The position numbers and the translations under genes were made by a program. From the NCBI GenBank assembly GCA_934254755.1, contig CAKQMM010000067.1, positions 1 to 6,466 of the forward strand: a stretch of 6,466 nt of DNA, in the 5' to 3' direction. Origin of the DNA: an uncultured Clostridia bacterium (GTDB lineage: Bacteria > Bacillota > Clostridia > Christensenellales > Borkfalkiaceae). The notes below the pieces were generated by a model. The model was given only the letters and a program-made list of their open reading frames with translations. It was not told the DNA's origin and did not search any database. Below, piece by piece: positions 1-6,123 of the stretch (the stretch's first letter is position 1; each line of letters begins with the position of its first letter).

Positions 1-495
1 TATGTTGTACGCGAAAGAAGTGTAACCTATAATACTTACCGCAACGACCGCCGCGCCCGTCACGAGCGAAACTTTCGCTTCGGGAATAAGCACCTTCATA
101 ATAATCTGAAAGTCGGTTGCGCCGAGAGATTTAACCGCTTCTATCTCCCCCGCGGGGACTTCCGCCAAAGACTGCTCTACCATTCTCGACACGAAGCCAA
201 ACGCGCAAACGGTTAGCGGAATTAAAATGGTGTACCACTCGCCCGTTCCCCTTCCGAAAAAGGCGCGCGACCAAGGGATGCAGATAACTATTATTATCAA
301 ACACGGCACCGAGCGCAAAACATTCACGATAAAGCCGACTATAAAGTTGAGCCACTTGCACGGTTTAAGCCCGTTTTTGCTCGTCACGTTAAGCAAAACG
401 CCGCACGGCAACCCTAAAACGTAAGCAAACAGAGTGGATATAACGGTTATGGCGAGCGTTTCGCCGAGCATTAACATAATATCAGCAAAAGTCAT
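1..495 (-). CDS. metI: D-methionine ABC transporter permease MetI (3' end outside window)
   Basis: Membrane permease subunit of the methionine importer MetNIQ. The readable part is 165 codons from the ATG at 495-493 to the window edge; family members are about 215-220 residues, so roughly the last 50 are missing. Hydrophobic segments lie near residues 9-36, 49-73, 88-103 and 143-162. NVLRSVP (58-64) matches the conserved start of the MetI core, and the EAA loop that docks on the ATPase is visible as EAVKSLGATDFQIIMKVLIP (119-138). The start is supported by a GAGGAGG ribosome site nine bases upstream, lying inside the end of metN. The two genes overlap by 14 bp, so translation is probably coupled. 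Seen: motifs, overlap and ribosome site. From family knowledge: methionine import. Substrate is inferred mainly from the NIL domain of the partner MetN. Confidence 0.9.
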   Translation of the reverse strand, partial: MTFADIMLMLGETLAITVISTLFAYVLGLPCGVLLNVTSKNGLKPCKWLNFIVGFIVNVLRSVPCLIIIVICIPWSRAFFGRGTGEWYTILIPLTVCAFGFVSRMVEQSLAEVPAGEIEAVKSLGATDFQIIMKVLIPEAKVSLVTGAAVVAVSIIGYTSFAYNI

Positions 496-1474
496 CGCTA
501 TCAACCTCCTCGTACTTAAATCCGTTTTTGTCAAGATAGCCGCAAAGGTTTTTGATATCTTCGTCGTAGTACGGAAGTCTGAAAACCGTCTGCCCGTAAA
601 CCTTGCCGTTTATTTCTTTCGTTTCGGCGTAAATTATGGATAATAAAATGTTACATTCCTGAATTATTTTGGTGACGAGCGGTTCGTCCGTCGTCCCCTC
701 GAATATAAGTTTTATTAACTTTTCGCCTTTTATGCCTATGTTTATTTTGCCCGAATAGATAAGTTTTTTGGCAACCGGTTCTTTCGGGGATAGGAACACG
801 TCCTGCAAATTGCCTTGCGTAACGATTTCGGAATGGTCTATTATCGCAACCTTATTGCAAATCGCTTCGATAACCGACATCTGGTGAGATATGATAACGA
901 CCGTAAGCCCTAATTTTTTGTTAAGGTCTTTTAAAAGTTCTAAAATCGACTTGGTAGTTTCGGGGTCGAGCGCGCTGGTCGCTTCGTCGCAAAGAAGAAT
1001 TTTCGGATCGGTCATAAGAGCGCGCGCTATCGCGACCCTTTGCTGTTGTCCGCCGCTTAGCTCTGCGGGGTAAGACGAAAGTTTATCGCCGAGCCCTACC
1101 GTTTTAAGAAGTTCTATCGCCTTTTCTTTGCGGTTTGCGTCTTTACTGAGTTCGCCCGCAAGTTCGACGTTTTTTAAAACCGAGCGTTGCTGTAAAAGGT
1201 TGAACTGCTGGAATATCATCGACACTTTGCGGCGAGTTTTTCTCAACTCTTCTTTCGAAGCAAGGGTTAAATCTTCGCCGTCGATGATAACGCTTCCCGA
1301 AGTCGGGCGTTCAAGAAGGTTTATACATCTGACGAGCGTTGACTTGCCCGCGCCCGATAAACCTATAATTCCGAAAACGTCGCCGTCCTCTATCGTAAGG
1401 CTGATATCGTGAAGAGCGGTAAACTCTCCGTTTTTCGACCCGAACGTTTTACAAAGGTTTTTTATTTCTATCAT
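482..1474 (-). CDS. metN: Methionine ABC transporter ATP-binding protein MetN
   Basis: Cytoplasmic ATPase that drives methionine import through MetI. The 330-residue protein has the normal MetN length. Visible motifs in order: Walker A GLSGAGKS (38-45), Q-loop in FQQF (88-91), ABC signature LSGGQQQR (139-146), Walker B ILLCDE (159-164) followed by the D-loop SALD (167-170), and the switch histidine H197. The C-terminal part (about 250-325) is a NIL/ACT-like domain, which in characterised MetN proteins binds methionine and inhibits transport when the cell is replete; this separates MetN from other ABC ATPases. The start has an AAAGGAG site five bases upstream (1480-1486). It is the first structural gene of the operon and lies behind a long leader with a small ORF and a terminator. 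No missing catalytic residue was seen. Confidence 0.95.
   Translation of the reverse strand: MIEIKNLCKTFGSKNGEFTALHDISLTIEDGDVFGIIGLSGAGKSTLVRCINLLERPTSGSVIIDGEDLTLASKEELRKTRRKVSMIFQQFNLLQQRSVLKNVELAGELSKDANRKEKAIELLKTVGLGDKLSSYPAELSGGQQQRVAIARALMTDPKILLCDEATSALDPETTKSILELLKDLNKKLGLTVVIISHQMSVIEAICNKVAIIDHSEIVTQGNLQDVFLSPKEPVAKKLIYSGKINIGIKGEKLIKLIFEGTTDEPLVTKIIQECNILLSIIYAETKEINGKVYGQTVFRLPYYDEDIKNLCGYLDKNGFKYEEVDSDDFC
505..511 (-). promoter_or_regulatory. Ribosome binding site of metI, inside metN
   Basis: GAGGAGG on the minus strand, nine bases before the metI ATG. It is embedded in the last codons of metN (Tyr-Glu-Glu-Val) and fixes the metI start, which overlaps the end of metN by 14 bp. 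Confidence 0.85.
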
Positions 1475-1574
1475 TTATGCTCCTTTACGTAGGAAGTTCG
1501 TTTGACTTTTGGTAAAAACAGTTATCCGATAATTGCGTTTCCGATATATCGTTTGTTTCGGCTGTTTGTCGACT
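1475..1574 (-). other. Untranslated stretch between leader terminator and metN
   Basis: About 100 bases of leader RNA after the terminator and before metN. It ends with the metN ribosome site AAAGGAG. It holds an 8-bp palindrome GATATATC (1543-1550), two direct copies of TATCGGA (1540-1546 and 1525-1531), and an imperfect palindrome around GTCGAC (1568-1573). A weak promoter-like pair, TCGACA (1567-1572) with ATATAT 17 bases later (1544-1549), could give a second start for metN. The -10 half is poor, so I do not call it a promoter. No S-box or T-box signature was recognised. Confidence 0.4.
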
Positions 1575-1611
1575 AAACAAAAAAGCAGCGAGCCTAAAAG
1601 GTCGCTGCTTT
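1575..1611 (-). terminator. Intrinsic terminator between the Met-rich leader ORF and metN (putative attenuator)
   Basis: On the minus strand, a 10-bp stem is formed by AAAGCAGCGA (1611-1602) and UCGCUGCUUU (1591-1582). The inner CCU/AGG pairs extend it with one bulged base, the loop is three bases, and a run of six U, a G and three more U follows. It lies about 30 bases after the stop codon of the small ORF and about 100 bases before metN, so readthrough is needed for metN to be expressed from the promoter at 1761-1789. It could equally end a separate small transcript, but the position fits an attenuator. Confidence 0.85.
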
Positions 1612-1640
1612 AATTTCGCTAAAAAAATTAAGGGGTCGCT

Positions 1641-1733
1641 TTAGGCCTTTTTGCACTCGAAAATATTGCGCATCATAAACATGTTGCACATCATTAAGCA
1701 AGCGATAGCCATAATAGCGATAGTCGAAAGCAT
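1641..1733 (-). CDS. Methionine-rich 30-residue leader peptide upstream of metNI
   Basis: A short reading frame with every expression signal in place: near-consensus promoter, a transcript start expected about 20 bases ahead, AAAGGAG ribosome site, seven-base spacer and ATG, closed by TAA. The 30 residues include seven methionines (1, 8, 14, 15, 18, 20, 21). The centre is a tandem six-codon repeat, MMCNMF then MMRNIF (14-25). Residues 1-21 are hydrophobic and the tail is FECKKA. It matches no protein family I know. Its place between a strong promoter and an intrinsic terminator, directly ahead of a methionine transporter, suggests a leader peptide whose translation reads out methionine supply, as His- and Thr-rich leaders do for their operons. 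Alternatives are a small single-pass membrane protein or a type I toxin-like peptide. The ORF is well supported; its role is inference. Confidence 0.75.
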   Translation of the reverse strand: MLSTIAIMAIACLMMCNMFMMRNIFECKKA

Positions 1734-1740
1734 AACTTTT

Positions 1741-1747
1741 CTCCTTT
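1741..1747 (-). promoter_or_regulatory. Ribosome binding site of the Met-rich leader ORF
   Basis: AAAGGAG on the minus strand, seven bases before the ATG at 1733-1731. It has the same sequence as the metN ribosome site. This is the main evidence that the 30-codon frame is translated. Confidence 0.85.
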
Positions 1748-1760
1748 AATTTATGGTCGT

Positions 1761-1789
1761 AGTATACGCTTAAAAAAAACGATTGTCAA
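1761..1789 (-). promoter_or_regulatory. Near-consensus sigma-A promoter of the metNI leader transcript
   Basis: On the minus strand, -35 TTGACA (1789-1784) matches 6/6 and -10 TATACT (1766-1761) matches 5/6, separated by exactly 17 bases that include a run of eight T. Transcription should begin near 1754, about 20 bases before the leader ORF. A/T-rich DNA lies upstream (about 1792-1830) and could act as an UP element. Such a strong constitutive-looking promoter fits control after initiation, by attenuation. Confidence 0.85.
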
Positions 1790-1835
1790 CGAATTTTAAG
1801 CGGGTTTTTAAAATTTATAAAAATTTTTTTCGGCG

Positions 1836-2726
1836 TTAATAGTCCGAGCGGGGGCGCGCCTTACGCGCTTCTTTTCTATATATAAGGGGCGTTTTGCCCG
1901 TCGTTTTTTTAAAATAAGCCGAAAAATAATGTTCGTCGGTAAACTTTAACTGCGCCGCGATTTCTTTAACGGTTAAGTTGGTCGTCTTTAAAAGAGTTTT
2001 TGCAGCGGATATTTTTTCGTCCAACAAATATCCGTACGGGGTGACGCCGTATTCCTTTTTGAAACACCTTATAAGCGCGGACTTGCTTAAATTAAACTTT
2101 TCGGCTATTTTTATAAGGTCGCATTTTTGATAAACCGAAAACGTGAGTTCTTTTTTAACGGCGGCGGCGGTCGTCAAATTTTCGCTTTTCGTCTCGGCAA
2201 GCGATATAATAATTTCGCTAAGAGCCCTTGAAACGGCGTAAGCGGTCGCCCCGCCCGCGGGGGTTTTGGAAAGATTGTAAAGAGTGACAAACGCCGCGCC
2301 CGCGTCCGCCGAATACACCCCCGTTTTTAAGCCGTAGGCAGAGATGGTCGCGCTTAAATAGTCGGACGAAAACTGCACCCATATCTTTTTGAAAGGGTTT
2401 TTTTCGTCGGCGCGGTAAATCTGCACGTCGGACTTATTGAAAAACAAAACGTCGCCCGCGCGCGCTTTAACCGTCTTGCCGCCCGCGCGCATTTTCCCTT
2501 CGCCTAAAACGACGTATTCTATAAGATAAAAGTTGCCCGTCCCCGCGCGTGACACGGAATACCCCGAAAAGGGGTTCGTTACGCCGACGAGCACTTCTTT
2601 TATAGGGAAGTCGTCGCCTAAGGGGATAGTGCGAGCCTCCTCGTGCGCGGGGAATTCTACCCCGTAGCCCGACTTTTCAACGTCCCGCCCGATTAAATTT
2701 TCGTTACCGTTTTTAAAAACGCTCAT
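1836..2726 (-). CDS. AraC-family transcriptional regulator, likely of the adjacent fucose genes
   Basis: DNA-binding regulator of 296 residues with the usual two-part AraC layout. The N-terminal part (about 44-115) looks like a cupin-type ligand domain, with GEGKMRAGGKTVKARAGDVLFF (76-97, quoted here by its key glycines G75, G77, G82 and G91). The C-terminal part (about 200-286) carries two helix-turn-helix units: LIKIAEKFNLSKSALIRCFK (204-223) and VKEIAAQLKF with HYFSAYFKK (253-274), ending in the family motif GKTPLIYRK (277-285). It is divergent from the alpha-L-fucosidase gene across a 124-bp spacer, so fucose or a fucosylated sugar is a plausible ligand; this is inference. Oddly, the ATG has no good ribosome site (TTAAGAAT precedes it), and no better in-frame start is nearby, so translation may be weak. 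No GC-rich terminator follows the stop, so readthrough toward the metNI leader is possible. Confidence 0.88.
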   Translation of the reverse strand: MSVFKNGNENLIGRDVEKSGYGVEFPAHEEARTIPLGDDFPIKEVLVGVTNPFSGYSVSRAGTGNFYLIEYVVLGEGKMRAGGKTVKARAGDVLFFNKSDVQIYRADEKNPFKKIWVQFSSDYLSATISAYGLKTGVYSADAGAAFVTLYNLSKTPAGGATAYAVSRALSEIIISLAETKSENLTTAAAVKKELTFSVYQKCDLIKIAEKFNLSKSALIRCFKKEYGVTPYGYLLDEKISAAKTLLKTTNLTVKEIAAQLKFTDEHYFSAYFKKTTGKTPLIYRKEARKARPRSDY

Positions 2727-2755
2727 ATTCTTAACTAAATTGACTATTTTTTATA

Positions 2756-2784
2756 TTTACTTTTGATATATTATATATTACTAT
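2756..2784 (+). promoter_or_regulatory. Possible weak promoter of the fucosidase-fucI genes
   Basis: On the plus strand, TTTACT (2756-2761) and TACTAT (2779-2784), each 4/6 to consensus, have a 17-base spacer. It overlaps the opposing regulator promoter. The poor match would fit a promoter that needs an activator such as the divergent AraC-family protein. The region is very A/T-rich, so chance matches are likely. Confidence 0.3.
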
Positions 2785-2798
2785 TAAATTGAAATCAA
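2770..2798 (-). promoter_or_regulatory. Promoter of the AraC-family regulator
   Basis: On the minus strand, TTGATT (2798-2793) and a perfect TATAAT (2775-2770) are separated by 17 bases. The start of transcription would be near 2763, giving an untranslated leader of about 37 bases. The -35 box lies inside an inverted repeat (2787-2811), which would allow autoregulation. Confidence 0.7.
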
Positions 2799-2811
2799 GC
2801 GATTTTTAATT
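2787..2811. promoter_or_regulatory. Inverted repeat in the divergent spacer (candidate operator)
   Basis: AATTGAAATC (2787-2796) and GATTTTTAATT (2801-2811) are near-complementary arms around the four bases AAGC. The left arm overlaps the -35 box of the regulator gene. It could be a binding site for the AraC-family protein, although that family more often uses direct repeats. Confidence 0.35.
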
Positions 2812-2815
2812 GCGG

Positions 2816-2828
2816 GCGTTTAAAACGC
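2816..2828. repeat. 13-bp perfect palindrome upstream of the fucosidase gene
   Basis: GCGTTT and AAACGC are perfect arms around a single A, 22 bases before the fucosidase ATG. It could be an operator or a small 5'-UTR hairpin, but no terminator-like U run follows. Confidence 0.4.
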
Positions 2829-2850
2829 AGTTAGTAATCAGAGGTAACTT

Positions 2851-4047
2851 ATGGCTTACGAATACGTTGAAAATTTTAAAAAACTAACCTTCGGAATGTT
2901 CAACCACTTCGGTTTGTACAGCATTTTAGCTAAAGGCGAGTGGGCGGAAAAAATTCTTAACATAGACAAACTTTATTACGAAGGCTTAACGGATAAGTTC
3001 CGCGTTAAAGAAGACTGGGCGAAAAAACTCGTTAAAACCGCGAAGGCTTCGGGATGCAGATATATAACTCTCACCACCCGCCACCACGACGGGTTTTCGC
3101 TATACGATACGCAAGGTTTATCCCGCTTCGACGCGCCCCATTCCGCAAGCGGCAGAGATCTAGTCGCCGAGTTCGTGAGCGAATGTAACGCCGCGGGGGT
3201 AGTTCCGTTTTTCTACCACACCCTTCTCGACTGGCATAACGAAGATTATAAAAACGACTTTAAGGCGTATATAGACTATCTTGTAAAAAGCGTGGAAACG
3301 CTCTCGAAAAACTACGGCAAGATAGGCGGGTTTTGGTTCGACGGAATGTGGGATAAGCGGGATGCGAACTGGCAGGAAGAAAGGCTTTACGCAACTATAC
3401 GAAAATATCAGCCGGAAGCGATGATTATAAATAACACGGGGCTTAGTAAAAACGGCGAACTCGGAAACGTCGAACTTGACAGCGTTACTTTCGAGCGCGG
3501 CAAGCCGTTTAAGGTAAACTCTCCCGCCCGCCCCGTCGCAGGCGAAGTGTGCGACTCGCTCAACGACCACTGGGGATTTGCGAAAAACGATATTTCGCTT
3601 AAAACGCCCGACTATATAATAAGTACGCTTATCGACTGCAAGAAAAACGGCTGTAATTTTTTGTTAAACACGGGGCTTAAAGGCAACGGATATATCCCCG
3701 AAGCGGACAAGTTCGTTTTCGAATCCGTCGGCAAGTGGATAAAAGCGAACAAAAACTTTATTTATGACGTGAAAAAAGCGGACTACGACGCTGAAAACGC
3801 AGATTTGTTTACCGACGGCGACTATCTTTACGCCGCAGTAAAAGGCGCATCTATTCTCGCCGACGCGGACGTTATCCGCGAAAGCACCGGGAAGCTCGTT
3901 AAACTTGACGGCGTTAAAATAGATAAAGCCGTGTGGCTTGATACGAATAAACCCGTTAAACCGAGCGACGACCGTTCGTTTGAAGTCGAGCCGTTTTCAT
4001 ACGGCACCAACCTTTACGCCCGCGTTGCAAAAATAAAATTAAAATAA
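2851..4047 (+). CDS. Alpha-L-fucosidase, glycoside hydrolase family 29, cytoplasmic type
   Basis: Retaining glycosidase that releases terminal L-fucose from fucosylated oligosaccharides. The 398 residues open directly with the GH29 barrel: FGMFNHFGLYS (14-24), YITLTTRHHDGFSLYDT (71-87, including the substrate-binding His pair H78-H79), FFYHTLLDWH (120-129) and GGFWFDGMWD (159-168), where D164 sits at the catalytic nucleophile position. E215 in TFERG is a candidate acid/base; this residue varies in position across the family, so that assignment is tentative. NGCNFLLNTG (266-275) closes the barrel, and the last 100 or so residues form a small beta-type domain. There is no signal peptide or lipobox, so it should act on imported sugars inside the cell. 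An AGAGG ribosome site precedes the ATG. The next gene, L-fucose isomerase, uses its product. Confidence 0.93.
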   Translation: MAYEYVENFKKLTFGMFNHFGLYSILAKGEWAEKILNIDKLYYEGLTDKFRVKEDWAKKLVKTAKASGCRYITLTTRHHDGFSLYDTQGLSRFDAPHSASGRDLVAEFVSECNAAGVVPFFYHTLLDWHNEDYKNDFKAYIDYLVKSVETLSKNYGKIGGFWFDGMWDKRDANWQEERLYATIRKYQPEAMIINNTGLSKNGELGNVELDSVTFERGKPFKVNSPARPVAGEVCDSLNDHWGFAKNDISLKTPDYIISTLIDCKKNGCNFLLNTGLKGNGYIPEADKFVFESVGKWIKANKNFIYDVKKADYDAENADLFTDGDYLYAAVKGASILADADVIRESTGKLVKLDGVKIDKAVWLDTNKPVKPSDDRSFEVEPFSYGTNLYARVAKIKLK

Positions 4048-4062
4048 ACGGACACTAAAAAT

Positions 4063-4092
4063 GCGCGTCGCCGACCTAACGCTTAGACGCGC
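4063..4092 (+). repeat. Hairpin in the fucosidase-fucI spacer
   Basis: GCGCGTC (4063-4069) and GACGCGC (4086-4092) form a 7-bp GC-rich stem with a 16-base loop. No U run follows, so it is not a typical terminator. It may be an mRNA processing or stabilising hairpin that sets different levels of the two gene products. The rest of this 102-bp spacer is A/T-rich and shows no convincing promoter, so the two genes are probably one transcript. Confidence 0.4.
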
Positions 4093-4149
4093 CGCAAAAC
4101 TAAATTAAACTTAAATAAATCGACGTATAGTTCGGTTAAAGGAGATGTT

Positions 4150-5946
4150 ATGGCAAAATCAAGACTTATAGGGGACTATCCCGTTATCGGTATTCGCCCG
4201 ACGATCGACGGTCGCCGCGGGAAAATCAAAGTGCGCGAAAGTTTGGAAGATCAGACCATGCAAATGGCATTAAGCGCGAAAAAACTTATCGAAGAAAACG
4301 TGTTTTACTCGAACGGCGAGCACGTGAAAGTCATCGTTGCCGACACGACTATCGGCAGGGTTGCGGAAGCTGCGGCTTGCGCCGATAAGTTCAAAAAAGC
4401 GGGCGTTGACGTCACTTTGACGGTTACCCCGTGCTGGTGCTACGGCTCCGAAACCATGGATATGGACCCGCTCACCATAAAAGCAGTCTGGGGCTTTAAC
4501 GGCACCGAACGCCCGGGCGCGGTTTACCTTGCCTCAGTGCTTGCTTCGCACGCGCAAAAAGGCCTACCCGCGTTCGGTATTTACGGCAAAGACGTAATGG
4601 ACGCCGACAACACCGAAATCCCTGCCGACGTTGCGGAAAAAATGCTCCGCTTTATGCGCGCGGCGGTAGCAGCCGCTACCATGCGCGGCAAGTCGTACCT
4701 TCAGATAGGTTCTATCACTATGGGTATTGCAGGCTCGATTATCGACCCCGACTTTTTCGAAGACTATCTCGGCATGCGCGTCGAATCGGTGGACGAAGTT
4801 GAAATCATCCGCCGCATGAACGAAAAAATTTACGACAAAAGGGAATACGAAAAAGCTTTAAAATGGGTTAAAGAAAACTGTCGCCCCGACTTCGATAAAA
4901 ACCCCGCCGAACTTCAAAAAACGCCCGCTCAGAAAGAAAAAGACTGGGAATTCACCGTTAAAATGTGCATGATTATCAAAGACTTGTTTAACGGCAACAA
5001 GGCGCTTCAAAAAAACTTTACCGAAGAATCGGTCGGACACAACGCCATCGTCGGCGGCTTCCAGGGACAACGCCAGTGGACGGACTACTACCCGAACTGC
5101 GACTTCCCCGAAAGTATTTTAAACTCCACTTTCGACTGGAACGGCGCGCGCGAACCTTACGTTTTAGCGACCGAAAACGACACCTTGAACGGTGTTTCGA
5201 TGCTGTTCAACAAACTTTTGACGGGGCGCGCGCAAATCTTTGCGGACGTAAGAACCTATTGGTCGGCGGACTCAGTTAAACGCGTCACGGGGTACGACGT
5301 CGAGGGCAAAGCAAAACTTGCGGGCGGGTTTATACACCTTATCAACAGCGGCGCGGCGTGCGTTGACGCTTCGGGCGAAGTTAAAGACGAAGCGGGCAAC
5401 CCCGTTATGAAGCGTTGGTGGGAAACTACCGAAAAAGACGCCGATACCCTTATGTCTCACACTACGTGGCCGTACGCCGACTTAGGCTACTTCCGTGGCG
5501 GCGGTTACTCGTCGAGATTCGTCACCCGTGCGGAAATGCCCGTCACCATGACAAGGCTCAATATAGTTAAAGGCTTGGGTCCCGTTATGCAGATTGCGGA
5601 AGGCTGGACGGTCAACCTCCCCGATAACGTGACCGACGTTTTGTGGAAACGCACCGACTACACCTGGCCGTGCACCTGGTTTACCCCGCGCATTACCGGC
5701 AAAGGCGCGTTCACGTCCGCTTACGACGTTATGAACAACTGGGGCGCAAACCACGGCGCGATTACCTACGGGCATATCGGCGCGGATTTGATAACCCTTT
5801 GCTCTATCCTCCGCATACCCGTTGCGATGCACAACGTTGACGATAAAGATATTTATCGCCCCGCCGCATGGAACGCTTTCGGACAGGATAAGGAAGGTCA
5901 GGACTTCCGCGCGTGCAAAAACTACGGCCCGTTATTTAAAAAATAA
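4150..5946 (+). CDS. fucI: L-fucose isomerase FucI
   Basis: Cytoplasmic metal-dependent ketol isomerase that converts L-fucose to L-fuculose (some homologues also use D-arabinose). The 598 residues agree with the family length (E. coli FucI, about 591) and similarity runs end to end. Clear blocks are [14 protein letters not shown] (303-316), [15 protein letters not shown] (334-348), FADVRTYWS (364-372), [10 protein letters not shown] (448-457), [13 protein letters not shown] (474-486) and NWGANHG (530-536). Residues E342, D366 and H535 fall at the positions of the E. coli catalytic or metal-binding residues E337, D361 and H528. The start has a strong AAAGGAG site, six bases upstream. It follows the fucosidase gene and ends at a terminator. 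Fuculokinase, fuculose-phosphate aldolase and a transporter are not in the window and must be encoded elsewhere if the pathway is complete. Confidence 0.97.
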   Translation: MAKSRLIGDYPVIGIRPTIDGRRGKIKVRESLEDQTMQMALSAKKLIEENVFYSNGEHVKVIVADTTIGRVAEAAACADKFKKAGVDVTLTVTPCWCYGSETMDMDPLTIKAVWGFNGTERPGAVYLASVLASHAQKGLPAFGIYGKDVMDADNTEIPADVAEKMLRFMRAAVAAATMRGKSYLQIGSITMGIAGSIIDPDFFEDYLGMRVESVDEVEIIRRMNEKIYDKREYEKALKWVKENCRPDFDKNPAELQKTPAQKEKDWEFTVKMCMIIKDLFNGNKALQKNFTEESVGHNAIVGGFQGQRQWTDYYPNCDFPESILNSTFDWNGAREPYVLATENDTLNGVSMLFNKLLTGRAQIFADVRTYWSADSVKRVTGYDVEGKAKLAGGFIHLINSGAACVDASGEVKDEAGNPVMKRWWETTEKDADTLMSHTTWPYADLGYFRGGGYSSRFVTRAEMPVTMTRLNIVKGLGPVMQIAEGWTVNLPDNVTDVLWKRTDYTWPCTWFTPRITGKGAFTSAYDVMNNWGANHGAITYGHIGADLITLCSILRIPVAMHNVDDKDIYRPAAWNAFGQDKEGQDFRACKNYGPLFKK

Positions 5947-5958
5947 TTGAATACTAAC

Positions 5959-6014
5959 TTAATTAACAAACTCCTGCGTTGCAATCTTGCGGCGCAGGGG
6001 TTTTTGTTAATTAG
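5959..6014 (+). terminator. Intrinsic terminator after fucI
   Basis: CCTGCG (5973-5978) pairs with CGCAGG (5993-5998). The stem is extended by nearly complementary A/T arms, TTAATTAACAAA (5959-5970) and TTTTTGTTAATTA (6001-6013). The run of T after the GC core gives the terminator signal on the plus strand. It starts 12 bases after the fucI stop and ends the fucosidase-fucI unit. Confidence 0.85.
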
Positions 6015-6046
6015 CGGATAGTGATTAGATTATTTCGCCGGCACTT

Positions 6047-6123
6047 TGAGGCTTTGCCGAAGAATCTCGCGGAAGCGGCAATCTTCGATTGCTCTTTATA
6101 AATACGCCCGCGTTTAACTTCTG
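6047..6123 (+). repeat. 77-bp direct repeat, copy 1
   Basis: This copy is identical over 77 bases to 6390-6466, starting at TGAGGCTTTGCCG and ending at TTTAACTTCTG. It contains a small hairpin GCAATC/GATTGC (6078-6083 with 6087-6092) and a second possible stem CGAAGA/TCTTCG (6058-6063 with 6082-6087). The left flank differs from copy 2 except for scattered bases. Confidence 0.95.

Noticed and set aside
227..643. Short plus-strand reading frames across the metN-metI region
   Set aside because: They are antisense shadows of the two transporter genes, without ribosome sites or recognisable motifs.
1475..1640. SAM riboswitch (S-box) or T-box upstream of metN
   Set aside because: These would be the expected controls for a methionine importer, but I found neither the conserved S-box core nor the T-box AGGGTGGNACCGCG-type sequence; a covariance-model search would settle it.
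1501..1760. Antisense RNA opposite the leader ORF, as in a type I toxin-antitoxin pair
   Set aside because: The plus strand has TTGACT at 1502-1507 but no well-spaced -10 box, and the hairpin at 1582-1611 lacks a good T run in that direction.
4061..4108. A 15-codon reading frame beginning at the ATG at 4061
   Set aside because: It has no ribosome site and overlaps the spacer hairpin, so it is probably a chance frame.
4103..4131. Promoter for fucI alone, with TATAGT at 4126-4131
   Set aside because: There is no -35 box at a suitable distance, and transcription would begin at the ribosome site.
4858..5840. Several 60-120 codon frames within fucI on both strands
   Set aside because: FucI is conserved through the whole stretch, so these are shadow frames.
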